Below, piece after piece: positions 8,615 through 17,670 of a stretch of 64,000 nt of DNA. The notes beneath the pieces were generated by a model. The model searched no databases and had not been told where the DNA came from. It saw only the letters and a program-made list of their open reading frames with translations. The stretch comes from Cellvibrio zantedeschiae (lineage in GTDB: Bacteria; Pseudomonadota; Gammaproteobacteria; Pseudomonadales; Cellvibrionaceae). The first letter of the stretch is position 1, and every line of letters begins with the position of its first letter. The stretch lies in contig NZ_BMYZ01000001.1 in assembly GCF_014652535.1 (NCBI RefSeq), positions 1,612,001-1,676,000 on the forward strand, given 5' to 3'. Both the position numbers and the translations under genes were made by a program.

Positions 8615-9595
8615 TTACTCTGCCTCAATCTTTACCCAGCGGCCATTACCTTGAGGTTTTACTTCAAAGCGTGCCCATTGACGAAACTCACTGCGCAGGC
8701 AAATTCCTGTTTGGTAGGCGCCATCTCCAGCGAGGACCTTATAAATAACGCGATCTTTTTCAGGAATCACTCCGTCATCAGATCCATCCAACACTTGGCG
8801 CACACTCCACAATTTTCCGAGTTTGCCATTGCTGTAAAAGTTACCGGGAATAATATCCGCAGGGTGAGTAATATTTTTTTCCGCGTGTTGCTTTGCAAGC
8901 TCTAACAATTCGGTGAGATTTTCGGCAGTGATATCAACATAAGAATTCAATTGCTGCATGGCAGCTGCAAAATCTTCTTGTGTTAATTCAAACTGGCGTT
9001 CCGCCGGCTGCGTCTGTTTAGATTGACGGATACGTTTATGAAGATGCGCAGGATACCGGCGCCAATCGAACAGTGCGTTAAATAAAACTGCCATCAATAA
9101 AATTGCAATCACGTTAACGAGGATCGGCATAATTAAATAGTGATAACCCAGCAGATGCACTTCTGATCCACCAATAACCGCCGCTAATGAAGTGGCGCCA
9201 CCTGGAGGATGTATGCAACGTGTGTAGTGCATAACACCAACAGCAAGGCCCACTGCAAGTGCTGGAGTCCAGGTTTGATCTGGAAATAATTTTTGGCAAC
9301 TAACGCCAACAAATGCAGACAAAAGATGACCACCAATAACTGCCCAAGGTTGCGATAGTGCGCCCTGCGGCACGGCGAATAACAAAACAGCAGATGCACC
9401 CATGGACGTAACCATTACCAGCGTGCCCGCGTTCTCCATAAAGCCGTGCGGAAATTGCCAACGTGTAATCCAGTAGACCGACAAAATACCGAGCATTGCT
9501 CCTATTGCGGAAATCCATTTTTCGCCATGACTTGTCGTATTGCGCTCAAATCCAAATAATAAACGCAGCTCATGCAAAATATGTTTTATATTCAT
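8615..9595 (-). CDS. HPP-family integral membrane protein with C-terminal cytoplasmic domain
   Basis: A 326-residue protein. The N-terminal 190 residues contain about four to five membrane helices and the family signature CIHPPGGATS, with HPP at residues 129-131. The remaining 130 residues are soluble and include an acidic segment and a closing domain with GDGAYQTG. HPP proteins of plants and cyanobacteria have been linked to nitrite transport, but most bacterial members are uncharacterised, so no substrate is claimed. No strong ribosome-binding site precedes the ATG. Flanking genes do not suggest a pathway. Confidence 0.82.
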   Translation of the reverse strand: MNIKHILHELRLLFGFERNTTSHGEKWISAIGAMLGILSVYWITRWQFPHGFMENAGTLVMVTSMGASAVLLFAVPQGALSQPWAVIGGHLLSAFVGVSCQKLFPDQTWTPALAVGLAVGVMHYTRCIHPPGGATSLAAVIGGSEVHLLGYHYLIMPILVNVIAILLMAVLFNALFDWRRYPAHLHKRIRQSKQTQPAERQFELTQEDFAAAMQQLNSYVDITAENLTELLELAKQHAEKNITHPADIIPGNFYSNGKLGKLWSVRQVLDGSDDGVIPEKDRVIYKVLAGDGAYQTGICLRSEFRQWARFEVKPQGNGRWVKIEAE

Positions 9596-9695
9596 AAGTA
9601 AACTTGTGGGAAATTATTAGTTGCGATCAATCGCGAAGGCGATGACCCTTATGATTTTGATTAGATGAATTAACTAGCGAGTAATCACAATTTAA

Positions 9696-10238
9696 TTAAG
9701 CTGTTTTAAATTGATTGCTATCCATGAGTCGAACCCAGGTGCGCTGCAACATAAGTGCATCATTGCTAGCGCGATGACGCTTTAATCCGAGCTCCTTTTC
9801 AATTTCTTGATGTAGTTTGTTCCAGCGTGCCGCTTCGCATTCCGGCATGATGCTCGCGAGATGATCGAGCTTAAAACTAGGGCTAAGATTGGCCGCATCA
9901 AACAACACCGCGAGCCACGCATAATCATGTCCCCATGCATCTGAATAAACCGTCATTCCTTTTAATTGGCGATTTAACCAATGCGCAACTTGGTCAACGG
10001 GTTTACCAAACGCCATAAGTAAATCGCGAGTAATTCCGTGTACCGCATAAGCCGACTCATCCCAATGGGTCCACTCCGGTTCCGGGCGAATCAAGGTGCA
10101 GGCCAAACGGCCATTAGGCAGCGCAAAACCCACCTCAATGGGATAGCTGCTGCTGCCAAATCCGGATGCTTCCAAATCAATCACCGCAGGGATTGTTGGC
10201 ACCGCCACTTCAGAACTTGCATACATTAACTCTTTCAT
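9696..10238 (-). CDS. DEDDh-family 3'-5' exonuclease
   Basis: A 180-residue protein with the DnaQ-like exonuclease fold. The first motif is DLEASG (Asp21, Glu23). The second acidic site is around Asp100/Asp105 in YSDAWGHDYAW. The last motif is HRASNDA with His155 and Asp160. These are the residues that bind two metal ions. It lacks the polymerase-linked and RNase T-specific features I could recognise, so the nucleic-acid substrate is unknown. The start is ambiguous: an ATG at 10226 with a closer GAG site would shorten the protein by four residues. Confidence 0.8.
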   Translation of the reverse strand: MKELMYASSEVAVPTIPAVIDLEASGFGSSSYPIEVGFALPNGRLACTLIRPEPEWTHWDESAYAVHGITRDLLMAFGKPVDQVAHWLNRQLKGMTVYSDAWGHDYAWLAVLFDAANLSPSFKLDHLASIMPECEAARWNKLHQEIEKELGLKRHRASNDALMLQRTWVRLMDSNQFKTA

Positions 10239-10274
10239 TATAGTTTTTTGAATCCTGTATGTTGGAGCGAAATA

Positions 10275-11705
10275 TTAGTCCACCTTGGACACATTCAACT
10301 GTTTAAACAGTTTTAATGAGAACGCCAATAATACGCCCACCGCTAACACCAATGCCACCCAAAAAAGCCATTGTTTCCAATCTATAACCGATTTTGATCT
10401 AGAAAATGCATCGGGAGACACCTCAAGTGGATGCAAACTGGCCCCAACCCATACAGGTTTTGAGGCCCCAATGATCTGATTAAACACCTGTTCGCGATTG
10501 TTGGTGTGAGTTCCTTCTTCGATTGCCAATACATAAGGTGGTTTATTGTTGGTAATGATTTGCAATTGGGTTGGTTGCCAACCGAATATAAGATTTGGCG
10601 CAGCAATATTTTTAGCAGAATCGTTAAGTTCGATACGCCAATATTTGTCGCGATTGGCGTAAACACTAACAGGACTACTTTTTTGCCATTGACTACCAAC
10701 CTGCGCATTAAACCAAATTCCCTGATGGCGCAGCTGCCAGTTTTGCTTTTCATTATTGCGAGAAAATATTTTTGCGCTATCACCGTAAGTATAAGTGCCA
10801 AAATCAATTGCGAGCGTATCTATAGGTGTGACCTCGTTGCGATTAAACTCCCAAGCCGCAACTGGATAAGTTTTACTATGCGAGCCAGGCAAATAAACGG
10901 TTGTTTGCGTTTTTGCCGTCGTGCCTTTTAAGCTCCAGGTTTCCTTATTGGTTTTTTGAATAACCTCTCCGATTTTTTGCTCACCAACAACCTGTGTGAT
11001 TTGCAAATTTTCTGCACCACGTAAAATTTTTAGCCGCAGAAATTCAAAATCCTTTTTTGGGATTTTTACATCAATATAGTTTCGCTTTAAAGTTTCATCT
11101 TGCTGGGTAATTTGTACTAATGTTGATCTTGCCAACGAGTACCAATTCTTCAGGTTGCGAGTGCCTTCAAGCTCCACTTCTAAATACTGATTATTTATTT
11201 GCCCAACCCAGTCAACAGTTAAACTTGTAAGTTCGTGGTCAAGCTGGCTTATGTCGACTAAATAAAACTCCGGCGTAGCGTTATTCAGAGTTTTATCGGT
11301 GGTAGCGACCTGTGTATTGTTGCCGCGAACACTAATCTGGGAAGTGTGTAATTTACGTAACGTATCAGGTGTTGCATCTGGTGCTACCGGAAAAAATCTT
11401 AATGATTCAGATACAACTTTTTCTTCCGTAACTCTTGTGTCATTTGCAATAGAAACCAACCGGTAAGGTAAAGGGTTTTGCTCTGCGTCCAATACAACCA
11501 GATCCTGGAGTCCCGCTTCGCGACTATACTGATAAATTTCATGGCTCAAGGGAACTTGTATAAAGGTTCCCTCTACATCGTTGACTTGGTAGATTGGAGT
11601 TGCGCAATAGCTATTCATGCTGAATAAGGTTGCGCCAAGCAAAACGATGATGGAAAAGTACCGTTTTACATTATGCATTACAAAGCTATTTGCAAGGCTA
11701 TTCAT
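10275..11705 (-). CDS. DUF3999-family exported membrane-anchored protein
   Basis: A 476-residue protein with a signal peptide ending near SYCA (about residue 35), a long periplasmic region rich in beta-strands, and a single C-terminal helix (WLFWVALVLAVGVLLAF) with a short cytoplasmic tail. This is the DUF3999 architecture. The start at 11705 is preceded by an AGAGG site and overlaps the stop of the upstream DUF2339 gene by 8 bases, so the two genes are translationally coupled. DUF3999 and DUF2339 are often neighbours, which suggests a shared envelope function that is not established. Confidence 0.8.
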   Translation of the reverse strand: MNSLANSFVMHNVKRYFSIIVLLGATLFSMNSYCATPIYQVNDVEGTFIQVPLSHEIYQYSREAGLQDLVVLDAEQNPLPYRLVSIANDTRVTEEKVVSESLRFFPVAPDATPDTLRKLHTSQISVRGNNTQVATTDKTLNNATPEFYLVDISQLDHELTSLTVDWVGQINNQYLEVELEGTRNLKNWYSLARSTLVQITQQDETLKRNYIDVKIPKKDFEFLRLKILRGAENLQITQVVGEQKIGEVIQKTNKETWSLKGTTAKTQTTVYLPGSHSKTYPVAAWEFNRNEVTPIDTLAIDFGTYTYGDSAKIFSRNNEKQNWQLRHQGIWFNAQVGSQWQKSSPVSVYANRDKYWRIELNDSAKNIAAPNLIFGWQPTQLQIITNNKPPYVLAIEEGTHTNNREQVFNQIIGASKPVWVGASLHPLEVSPDAFSRSKSVIDWKQWLFWVALVLAVGVLLAFSLKLFKQLNVSKVD

Positions 11706-14517
11706 TAATAGTTGCCTCTTTGTCTCGACCATTGATATTTTCTTCAGTATCTGGTGATTTAATTTTTGCAGGAATCGGCGATAAATAACCGATCAATAAA
11801 ATGAGTGCTCCTACTACCAGGAATGAAATAATCCCGGCAAGGGTGTCCTTACCAGACAAATCTTTGGCAATGAGTTTTATAATCACCAAGCCCAATAATC
11901 CAGCACCTATCATCCATAATTCGCGACGCTGAATTTTTCGCGATATATTCATGATGACTAGCGCACAGACCGTCCACAAAATTGACAATGCCATTTGCAC
12001 TTCAACTGCATTCCATAAGCTATCGAAATAATAGGGAATAGATTGATAATGGCTTATAGCTCGCAAGGTGGCGACATTGAGCCATACAAACAACATTATG
12101 CCTAGCAAGCCCGCACGAACAGCATTTGAAATAAAACTAACTGCATCCAAAAAGTGACGTTTAGCCGCATATGCAAACACTAAGACGATACCGAATTGCG
12201 CTAAATCGAGCGGATTTAAAACCGGCAAGTAATGCTCTGTATTAGGCTGATTTTTATGGCATACGGCAAAAAACCAAATAGCAGAGAGTGCAAACAATGG
12301 AGCGGGAATCCAGTTTTTAAACTCTTGTTGATACGAAGTAAAAGGCCATATTTTTTTCTGCCCTGCACCAATCAGGACGATTACAGGAATCATGAGTGCG
12401 GCGAACCAAATCATTAACCCGGCGGTCCCCTGCAAATTAAATTGCGCTTTTTGCCAGGACACTTCCCAAAATATAAGGCCGAATATCCCCCAAGCTGTGA
12501 GCACATGCCAGGTGCGGAGCAATATACTTGCAGATGTTTGCATAATCTTTTCCCGATCCAAAAGAAAACCGTATTGCACGACAAAAAACAGTGCAATTGC
12601 AATCAAGCTAAAACCGTGGCTGGGATGAGTGTCATTTTCGTTAACAAAAAATACGATAATGAACAGAAGTAACATGAAAGGCAGAAGTGAATATACGCTC
12701 TTGATTATTGTATCCCACGACAATTTTTTGCCGATGAGAATTAAACTGACAGCGGATAAAGTAGCAAACAACATAATGGCAGCGAACAAATGCTGATCCA
12801 TCACATGAACATTCATTTCGTTAATGCCGGCTACAAACCACCACAGAACTCCTAAAGCGATACCCACTGGAGCAATGATTTTTTCAGCCGAGCCTAAACG
12901 GTCGCCAAAGCTATATGAAAGATAGGCAATGATAAAACTAGTTAAGGCTAAGAGTGCCAAGCCAAGGAAATCACCGCTTATAACCGGTGTTAATCCGGTA
13001 TCAATACCTTCAAAAATAATTAACGAAAAAACTGCTGCGCAATGTAACAAGTAGCCTACAACGCGCGGACGTAAACGCTCTTGTCGCAAACCGACCCAAA
13101 CCAAACCGGTTGCCTCAAGCGCCCAGGTTACCGATGTCCAGCTTGCATCTAACGCGAGCGGAACTGCGAGCGTTGCAAATGACACGCCTAGCGCAAGAAA
13201 CGATTCAATTAATACGCGGTGCGTCTGCAAATAACGGCGGCTCATTATTAGTGATAAAGCGATATACACCGCCGCCAATACAATCGCACTGATGGCCAAA
13301 CCATATTCAGTGTGCTTTAACAAAGCAGTTTGCAAACCAAAAGCAATTAACGGTAATCCAAAAACCAGACTACCGTCTACCATTCCTTTAAGGTTGGTTG
13401 GCTGCTTGAAGGAAAACAAAATGGAAACTGCAAGATAAAGAACAAAAAATGCGATCAAGAATGGCTGGGTTGTTTCATAAAAAACTGGTTGGTATTTCAA
13501 CACACCCCACGCAGCGGTAATTACAAAGGTGAACATAAAACCCACCCAATTTAATAATCGCCAAGCTTTTTTGAGTGCGATTGCCAGAATGCCAAAATTC
13601 AAAATTAGGTAGAAACTAAACAGACCGACATGACTCCCGTCTCCTGTTGACGTCAAAATAGGAGCGAGGAATCCACCAGCGGTTGCGAGAATGGCGAGTA
13701 ACTGGGTGTTTTGCAAAAGCGCTAGCAACACGCCCAATATGACAACTACAAACAATAATCCAAATGCAATGCCGAGTGGGATCAAGCCATAAATTTTTGC
13801 TGCAGCAAACAGCGTGAGGTAAATAACAGCGATCCCGCCACCTTGTAAAACCAGCCCATAGCCCCCTACTCGCTCGCGCGTTTTCCAACCAAAAACTAAT
13901 AATGCAATTGCGCCTAGTATAACGCCCGTTAAGCGCAGCTCTATGGGAAACAAGCCCTGGCTTGATGCATATTTAACAAGAAAACTTACGCCAAAAAACA
14001 TGATCACCATACCGATATTTACAATCGGATTTCCTTCGGTAAAAAAACGGCGCACAGCTGCAAATATTTTGTCGCCTACATCGGGCTCACGTGGAATCGC
14101 GGGTTGTATAACAGCGCGGATAATTTTGGGTTGCGGAACGGCTTCAGGTAGATCGAGATCCAGCTCAAGGGATTCAGTAACTTTTGAAGATTGAGTGTCA
14201 GTTTTTGCAACGGCGACAGGTTCTGATGCAATCGCCTCATTGACGACTTCTGCGAGCGGCTTTTTAACTATCGGAGCGTCTTTAGTTGCAAACTTATCCA
14301 GCAATTCGTTTTTTAGCAGGGCGAGCTGTTGGCTGGTTTTTACTTGATCATCCTTAAGCGCCTGGATTGATTTTTCGAGTAAACCAATTTTTTGAATTTG
14401 TTGGAGCACTAGTCCGGCCAAGCCACCAACAAGCGCACCAAGCCCCCATCCGTGATAACCTAAAAATCCCCACCCAAAAAGAATACCCAGAATTGCGCCA
14501 GCAACCATCAACCCCAT
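11698..14517 (-). CDS. DUF2339 polytopic membrane protein
   Basis: A 939-residue inner-membrane protein. It opens with a glycine-rich hydrophobic segment (about residues 1-37), then a coiled-coil-like and acidic linker to about 150, then more than twenty hydrophobic helices to near residue 920. The length and layout match DUF2339 proteins, whose function is unknown. AAGGGAG lies seven bases upstream of the ATG at 14517. The gene is first in a two-gene unit with DUF3999. A role as a transporter or envelope assembly factor would be speculation. Confidence 0.83.
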   Translation of the reverse strand: MGLMVAGAILGILFGWGFLGYHGWGLGALVGGLAGLVLQQIQKIGLLEKSIQALKDDQVKTSQQLALLKNELLDKFATKDAPIVKKPLAEVVNEAIASEPVAVAKTDTQSSKVTESLELDLDLPEAVPQPKIIRAVIQPAIPREPDVGDKIFAAVRRFFTEGNPIVNIGMVIMFFGVSFLVKYASSQGLFPIELRLTGVILGAIALLVFGWKTRERVGGYGLVLQGGGIAVIYLTLFAAAKIYGLIPLGIAFGLLFVVVILGVLLALLQNTQLLAILATAGGFLAPILTSTGDGSHVGLFSFYLILNFGILAIALKKAWRLLNWVGFMFTFVITAAWGVLKYQPVFYETTQPFLIAFFVLYLAVSILFSFKQPTNLKGMVDGSLVFGLPLIAFGLQTALLKHTEYGLAISAIVLAAVYIALSLIMSRRYLQTHRVLIESFLALGVSFATLAVPLALDASWTSVTWALEATGLVWVGLRQERLRPRVVGYLLHCAAVFSLIIFEGIDTGLTPVISGDFLGLALLALTSFIIAYLSYSFGDRLGSAEKIIAPVGIALGVLWWFVAGINEMNVHVMDQHLFAAIMLFATLSAVSLILIGKKLSWDTIIKSVYSLLPFMLLLFIIVFFVNENDTHPSHGFSLIAIALFFVVQYGFLLDREKIMQTSASILLRTWHVLTAWGIFGLIFWEVSWQKAQFNLQGTAGLMIWFAALMIPVIVLIGAGQKKIWPFTSYQQEFKNWIPAPLFALSAIWFFAVCHKNQPNTEHYLPVLNPLDLAQFGIVLVFAYAAKRHFLDAVSFISNAVRAGLLGIMLFVWLNVATLRAISHYQSIPYYFDSLWNAVEVQMALSILWTVCALVIMNISRKIQRRELWMIGAGLLGLVIIKLIAKDLSGKDTLAGIISFLVVGALILLIGYLSPIPAKIKSPDTEENINGRDKEATINE

Positions 14518-14563
14518 CGCAAACTCCCTTAGGCTCTAATCGCCTGTTTTATTGATACGTTAT

Positions 14564-14592
14564 TTTGACAGCAAAAATAGTTTTTGTTACAG
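14564..14592 (+). promoter_or_regulatory. Candidate sigma-70 promoter for pabB
   Basis: A perfect TTGACA at 14564-14569 is followed about 17 bases later by a poorer -10 (TACAGA). It sits about 100 bases upstream of pabB in the divergent spacer with the DUF2339 gene. The -10 is weak, so this is tentative. Confidence 0.35.
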
Positions 14593-14679
14593 AGACGCAT
14601 CGCAAAAGCTTTAATTAGCCAAAACAGCTTTATGGCTTTACGTTAAAATGTGCTGACTATTTTCAGGTGCTCATTGTAG

Positions 14680-16092
14680 ATGTCCATTGCTGCGCGTTTA
14701 ATTTCGGTTCCCTACTACCCCAGTTCCGCCGATTGGTTTGTGCAAGTGCGCCAATTGGCTATGCCGATTTGGTTAGATTCCGGCCGCCCCCACAGCAATT
14801 ATGGCCGCTTTGATATTATCAGTGCAGACCCAGCAATCACCCTTAAAACTGTCGGCCAACTAACGCATGTTGAAGCTGATGGTATTTGTAAAAGCTCAAC
14901 AGAAAATCCATTCACGCTTCTGCAAACCTATCTTCCTCACCATCACAACACCTTAGAGCAGCTTCCTTTTTGCGGTGGTGCCCTGGGCTACTTTGGTTAT
15001 GACTTGGGCCGAAGACTGGAAAACCTCCCGGAATTAGCGCGGCAGGATATTGGTTTGCCGGATATGTGTGTGGGTATTTATCCCTGGGCGATTGTGCAAG
15101 ACCATCAGGAGCAGCAGTCCTGGCTTGTGATCAATCAGCATATGGCCCCGGCTTATAACTTTTTGGAAATTGAGAGGGTTTGCTCGAACGAGTTCCAAAA
15201 AGCCAGGCTTCACGACTTAAAGCAAACTCTCAAGAGTGATGAAAATTCATTTAATATCAGTAACTTCGAAAGCAATCTTAAAGTAATCGACTATAGCTCA
15301 GCCATTAAAAGAGTTAAGGCTTACATTACGGCTGGTGACTGCTATCAGGTTAATTTTGCGCAACGCTTCAGCGCCGAGTTCGAGGGTGACAGCTTCTTAG
15401 CTTACCTTAAATTGCGTGATTCGCTCCCATCCCCCTTCTCTGCTTATATGGAACTTAAGGAGGGGGCAATACTCAGCTTGTCCCCAGAGCGGTTTATAAA
15501 GCTGGAGCAGCAAGTAGCCGAAACCAAACCCATCAAAGGAACTATTGCTCGCGGCAAAACACCTGATGAAGATTTAGCAAATGCAAAAGCTCTGGAAGCC
15601 AGCCTGAAGGATCGTGCTGAAAATTTGATGATTGTGGATCTACTCCGTAATGACCTCAGCAAAACCTGTACAGATGTTAAAGTCCCCGAATTATTCAGCT
15701 TACAAAGTTTTGCCAACGTTCATCACTTGGTTAGCACTGTGACAGGAAACTTGAAACCTGGAGCAACCGCACTGGACTTGCTCGCTAGCAGCTTTCCTGG
15801 CGGTAGCATTACTGGCGCCCCTAAAATCCGTGCGATGGAAATTATTGAAGAACTTGAGCCGGTAAGACGCTCGGTTTATTGCGGTAGCCTTGGCTACATA
15901 AGTGCCTGCGGCAATATGGACACCAATATCGCGATTCGCACCCTCCTTTGTGACGGAAACAAAATCCATTGTTGGGGCGGCGGTGGAATAGTTGCAGATT
16001 CAGAAATTGAAAAAGAATATCAAGAGAGCATCGCGAAAGTGAAAGTGCTTTTGGAAACCCTGGAACAAAATTTCAGTAAACAAAAATCATAA
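14680..16092 (+). CDS. pabB: Aminodeoxychorismate synthase component I
   Basis: A 470-residue chorismate-binding enzyme that makes 4-amino-4-deoxychorismate for folate synthesis, using ammonia from a PabA amidotransferase not encoded in this window. The C-terminal chorismate domain has PIKGTIARG near 284, ENLMIVDLLRNDL near 314 and GGSITGAPKIRAMEIIEE near 374. The PIKG lysine distinguishes PabB from anthranilate synthase, whose signature is PIAG. The N-terminal 150 residues resemble the TrpE/PabB N-terminal domain. It is followed 13 bases later by the dienelactone-hydrolase-like gene. An AGGTG site precedes the ATG. Confidence 0.92.
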   Translation: MSIAARLISVPYYPSSADWFVQVRQLAMPIWLDSGRPHSNYGRFDIISADPAITLKTVGQLTHVEADGICKSSTENPFTLLQTYLPHHHNTLEQLPFCGGALGYFGYDLGRRLENLPELARQDIGLPDMCVGIYPWAIVQDHQEQQSWLVINQHMAPAYNFLEIERVCSNEFQKARLHDLKQTLKSDENSFNISNFESNLKVIDYSSAIKRVKAYITAGDCYQVNFAQRFSAEFEGDSFLAYLKLRDSLPSPFSAYMELKEGAILSLSPERFIKLEQQVAETKPIKGTIARGKTPDEDLANAKALEASLKDRAENLMIVDLLRNDLSKTCTDVKVPELFSLQSFANVHHLVSTVTGNLKPGATALDLLASSFPGGSITGAPKIRAMEIIEELEPVRRSVYCGSLGYISACGNMDTNIAIRTLLCDGNKIHCWGGGGIVADSEIEKEYQESIAKVKVLLETLEQNFSKQKS

Positions 16093-16105
16093 GCGAGGAG
16101 AGAAA

Positions 16106-16858
16106 ATGTTAATCCAAAATCATCAAGTAGATTTGGAAACGCCCACCGGAATCATGCGTTGTTATGTGTATCGCCCGAAAGAAGATGCAGCGACGGCAGA
16201 TAAAAAATACCCTGCAATTTTGCTCTACTCCGAAATTTTTCAGCAGACTTCGCCAATTCGTCGCAGTGCGCAAATTATGGCTGGCCACGGTTTTGTTGTG
16301 ATAGTTCCAGAAGTATTTCACGAGTTAAATCCAATCGGCACGGTCTTGGGTTATGACGATGCCGGGCGTGATAAAGGTAATGCCGATAAGGTGGCGAAGT
16401 ATCTCGAAGCTCACGATACTGACACCCAAGCGATGATCGATTACTTGCAAACCCTAGCCTACTATTCTGGAAAAGTTGGCGCTATGGGTTTTTGTTTGGG
16501 CGGCGGTTTGGCTTATCGTGCAGCGATTAACCCAGCTGTTTCTGCAACCAGTTGCTTTTATGCGACCGACATTCATTCAGGCCTAACACCATCGCAAGCT
16601 GGCAATGATAGCCGCACGCGCACAAAAGAAATTCGCGGTGCTCTGCAAATGATTTGGGGTAAACAAGATCCACATATTCCGCCAGAAGGCCGCGCGATTG
16701 TGTACAAAGAGTTGGTTGATGCAAACGTAAACTTTAGCTGGCACGAAGTGAACGGTGTTCACGCTTTTATGCGTGACGAAGGCGATAGATATGATGCCGA
16801 GTTGCAATTGTGGGGTTACCAAACTGCGATTGGATTTTTCAGGACGAATCTTTACTAA
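16106..16858 (+). CDS. Dienelactone hydrolase family protein
   Basis: A 250-residue cytoplasmic alpha/beta hydrolase. The nucleophile elbow is GFCLGG with Cys130 in place of serine. Asp188 (GKQDPHIP) and His219 (GVHAFMRDEGDRYD) complete the triad, as in carboxymethylenebutenolidase. In bacteria without an aromatic-degradation cluster, as here, these enzymes hydrolyse unknown esters or lactones. The GAGGAG site eight bases upstream supports the start. It is probably cotranscribed with pabB and ends at the terminator shared with thrH. Confidence 0.85.
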   Translation: MLIQNHQVDLETPTGIMRCYVYRPKEDAATADKKYPAILLYSEIFQQTSPIRRSAQIMAGHGFVVIVPEVFHELNPIGTVLGYDDAGRDKGNADKVAKYLEAHDTDTQAMIDYLQTLAYYSGKVGAMGFCLGGGLAYRAAINPAVSATSCFYATDIHSGLTPSQAGNDSRTRTKEIRGALQMIWGKQDPHIPPEGRAIVYKELVDANVNFSWHEVNGVHAFMRDEGDRYDAELQLWGYQTAIGFFRTNLY

Positions 16859-16880
16859 TTATTTCTGGATTAGCAAATAA

Positions 16881-16911
16881 AAAAGCCGAAGTAAAAACTT
16901 CGGCTTTTTTT
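16881..16911. terminator. Bidirectional intrinsic terminator
   Basis: AAAAGCCGAAGT at 16881-16892 pairs with ACTTCGGCTTTT at 16897-16908, with an AAAA loop and flanking A- and T-runs. It lies between the convergent dienelactone-hydrolase-like gene and thrH. Confidence 0.9.
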
Positions 16912-16935
16912 GTATCAACTTTGACGAATCAAAAC

Positions 16936-17553
16936 TTACAAAGTCAGTTCACGATTACTTGCTTTGATAAATTCTTTCTTCAAATCTTCGTAAGTGTGTA
17001 CCGCTGGGAATTGCGGGAATTGTTCGATTACATTTTGCGGCGCATGGAACAAGATGCCTTGGTCAGCTTCGCCTAGCATTGTTGTGTCGTTGTAAGAATC
17101 ACCGGCAGCAATTACACGGTAATACAAAGTTTTCAAAGCCAATACCGACTGACGTTTTGGATCGCGTTGACGCAAGGTGTAACCTGCAACCATGCCGCGC
17201 TCATCAATATTCAAACGATGGCACAATAAGGTTGGGAAGCCCAATTGACGCATCAAGGGTTGTGAAAATTCGTAGAAAGTATCTGACAAAATAATCACCT
17301 GGAAACGCTCGCGCAACCAATCTACAAATTCAACAGCGCCTTCTAATGGCTTCAGAGTGGCGATTACATCCTGAATTTCTTTCAGACCAAGATTGTTTTC
17401 TTCCAAAATGCGGATACGTTGTTTCATCAACACATCGTAATCAGGAATATCGCGTGTAGTCGCTTTCAGCGATTCAATTCCTGTCACCTTTGCAAATTCA
17501 ATCCAGATTTCCGGAACCAAAACACCTTCCAAGTCGAGACAAGCAATTTCCAC
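16936..17553 (-). CDS. thrH: Phosphoserine phosphatase / homoserine phosphotransferase
   Basis: A 205-residue HAD-superfamily enzyme, the length of the Pseudomonas ThrH I recall. It dephosphorylates phosphoserine and can move the phosphate to homoserine, linking serine and threonine synthesis. The first HAD motif CLDLEG supplies Asp7 and Glu9, ILSDTFYEF is motif II, and AAGDSYNDTTML is motif IV. I place the start at the GTG at 17553-17551 because GGAGG lies five bases upstream. The frame stays open to a TTG at 17565, but that codon overlaps the binding site. Confidence 0.92.
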   Translation of the reverse strand: MEIACLDLEGVLVPEIWIEFAKVTGIESLKATTRDIPDYDVLMKQRIRILEENNLGLKEIQDVIATLKPLEGAVEFVDWLRERFQVIILSDTFYEFSQPLMRQLGFPTLLCHRLNIDERGMVAGYTLRQRDPKRQSVLALKTLYYRVIAAGDSYNDTTMLGEADQGILFHAPQNVIEQFPQFPAVHTYEDLKKEFIKASNRELTL

Positions 17554-17626
17554 AACAACCTCCAAATTAGCTAAATATGTAGCCGGTATAATTTACGAAT
17601 TTTAATAAAACAAAATTTCTATAAAT

Positions 17627-17653
17627 AAAATGCCGACTCAAGGTCGGCATTTT
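17627..17653 (-). terminator. Intrinsic terminator of the nuo operon
   Basis: AAAATGCCGAC at 17627-17637 pairs with GTCGGCATTTT at 17643-17653 across a five-base loop, and a T-rich tract follows on the minus strand. It lies 18 bases beyond the nuoN stop. Confidence 0.9.
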
Positions 17654-17670
17654 ACGTCAACACAGAAACA

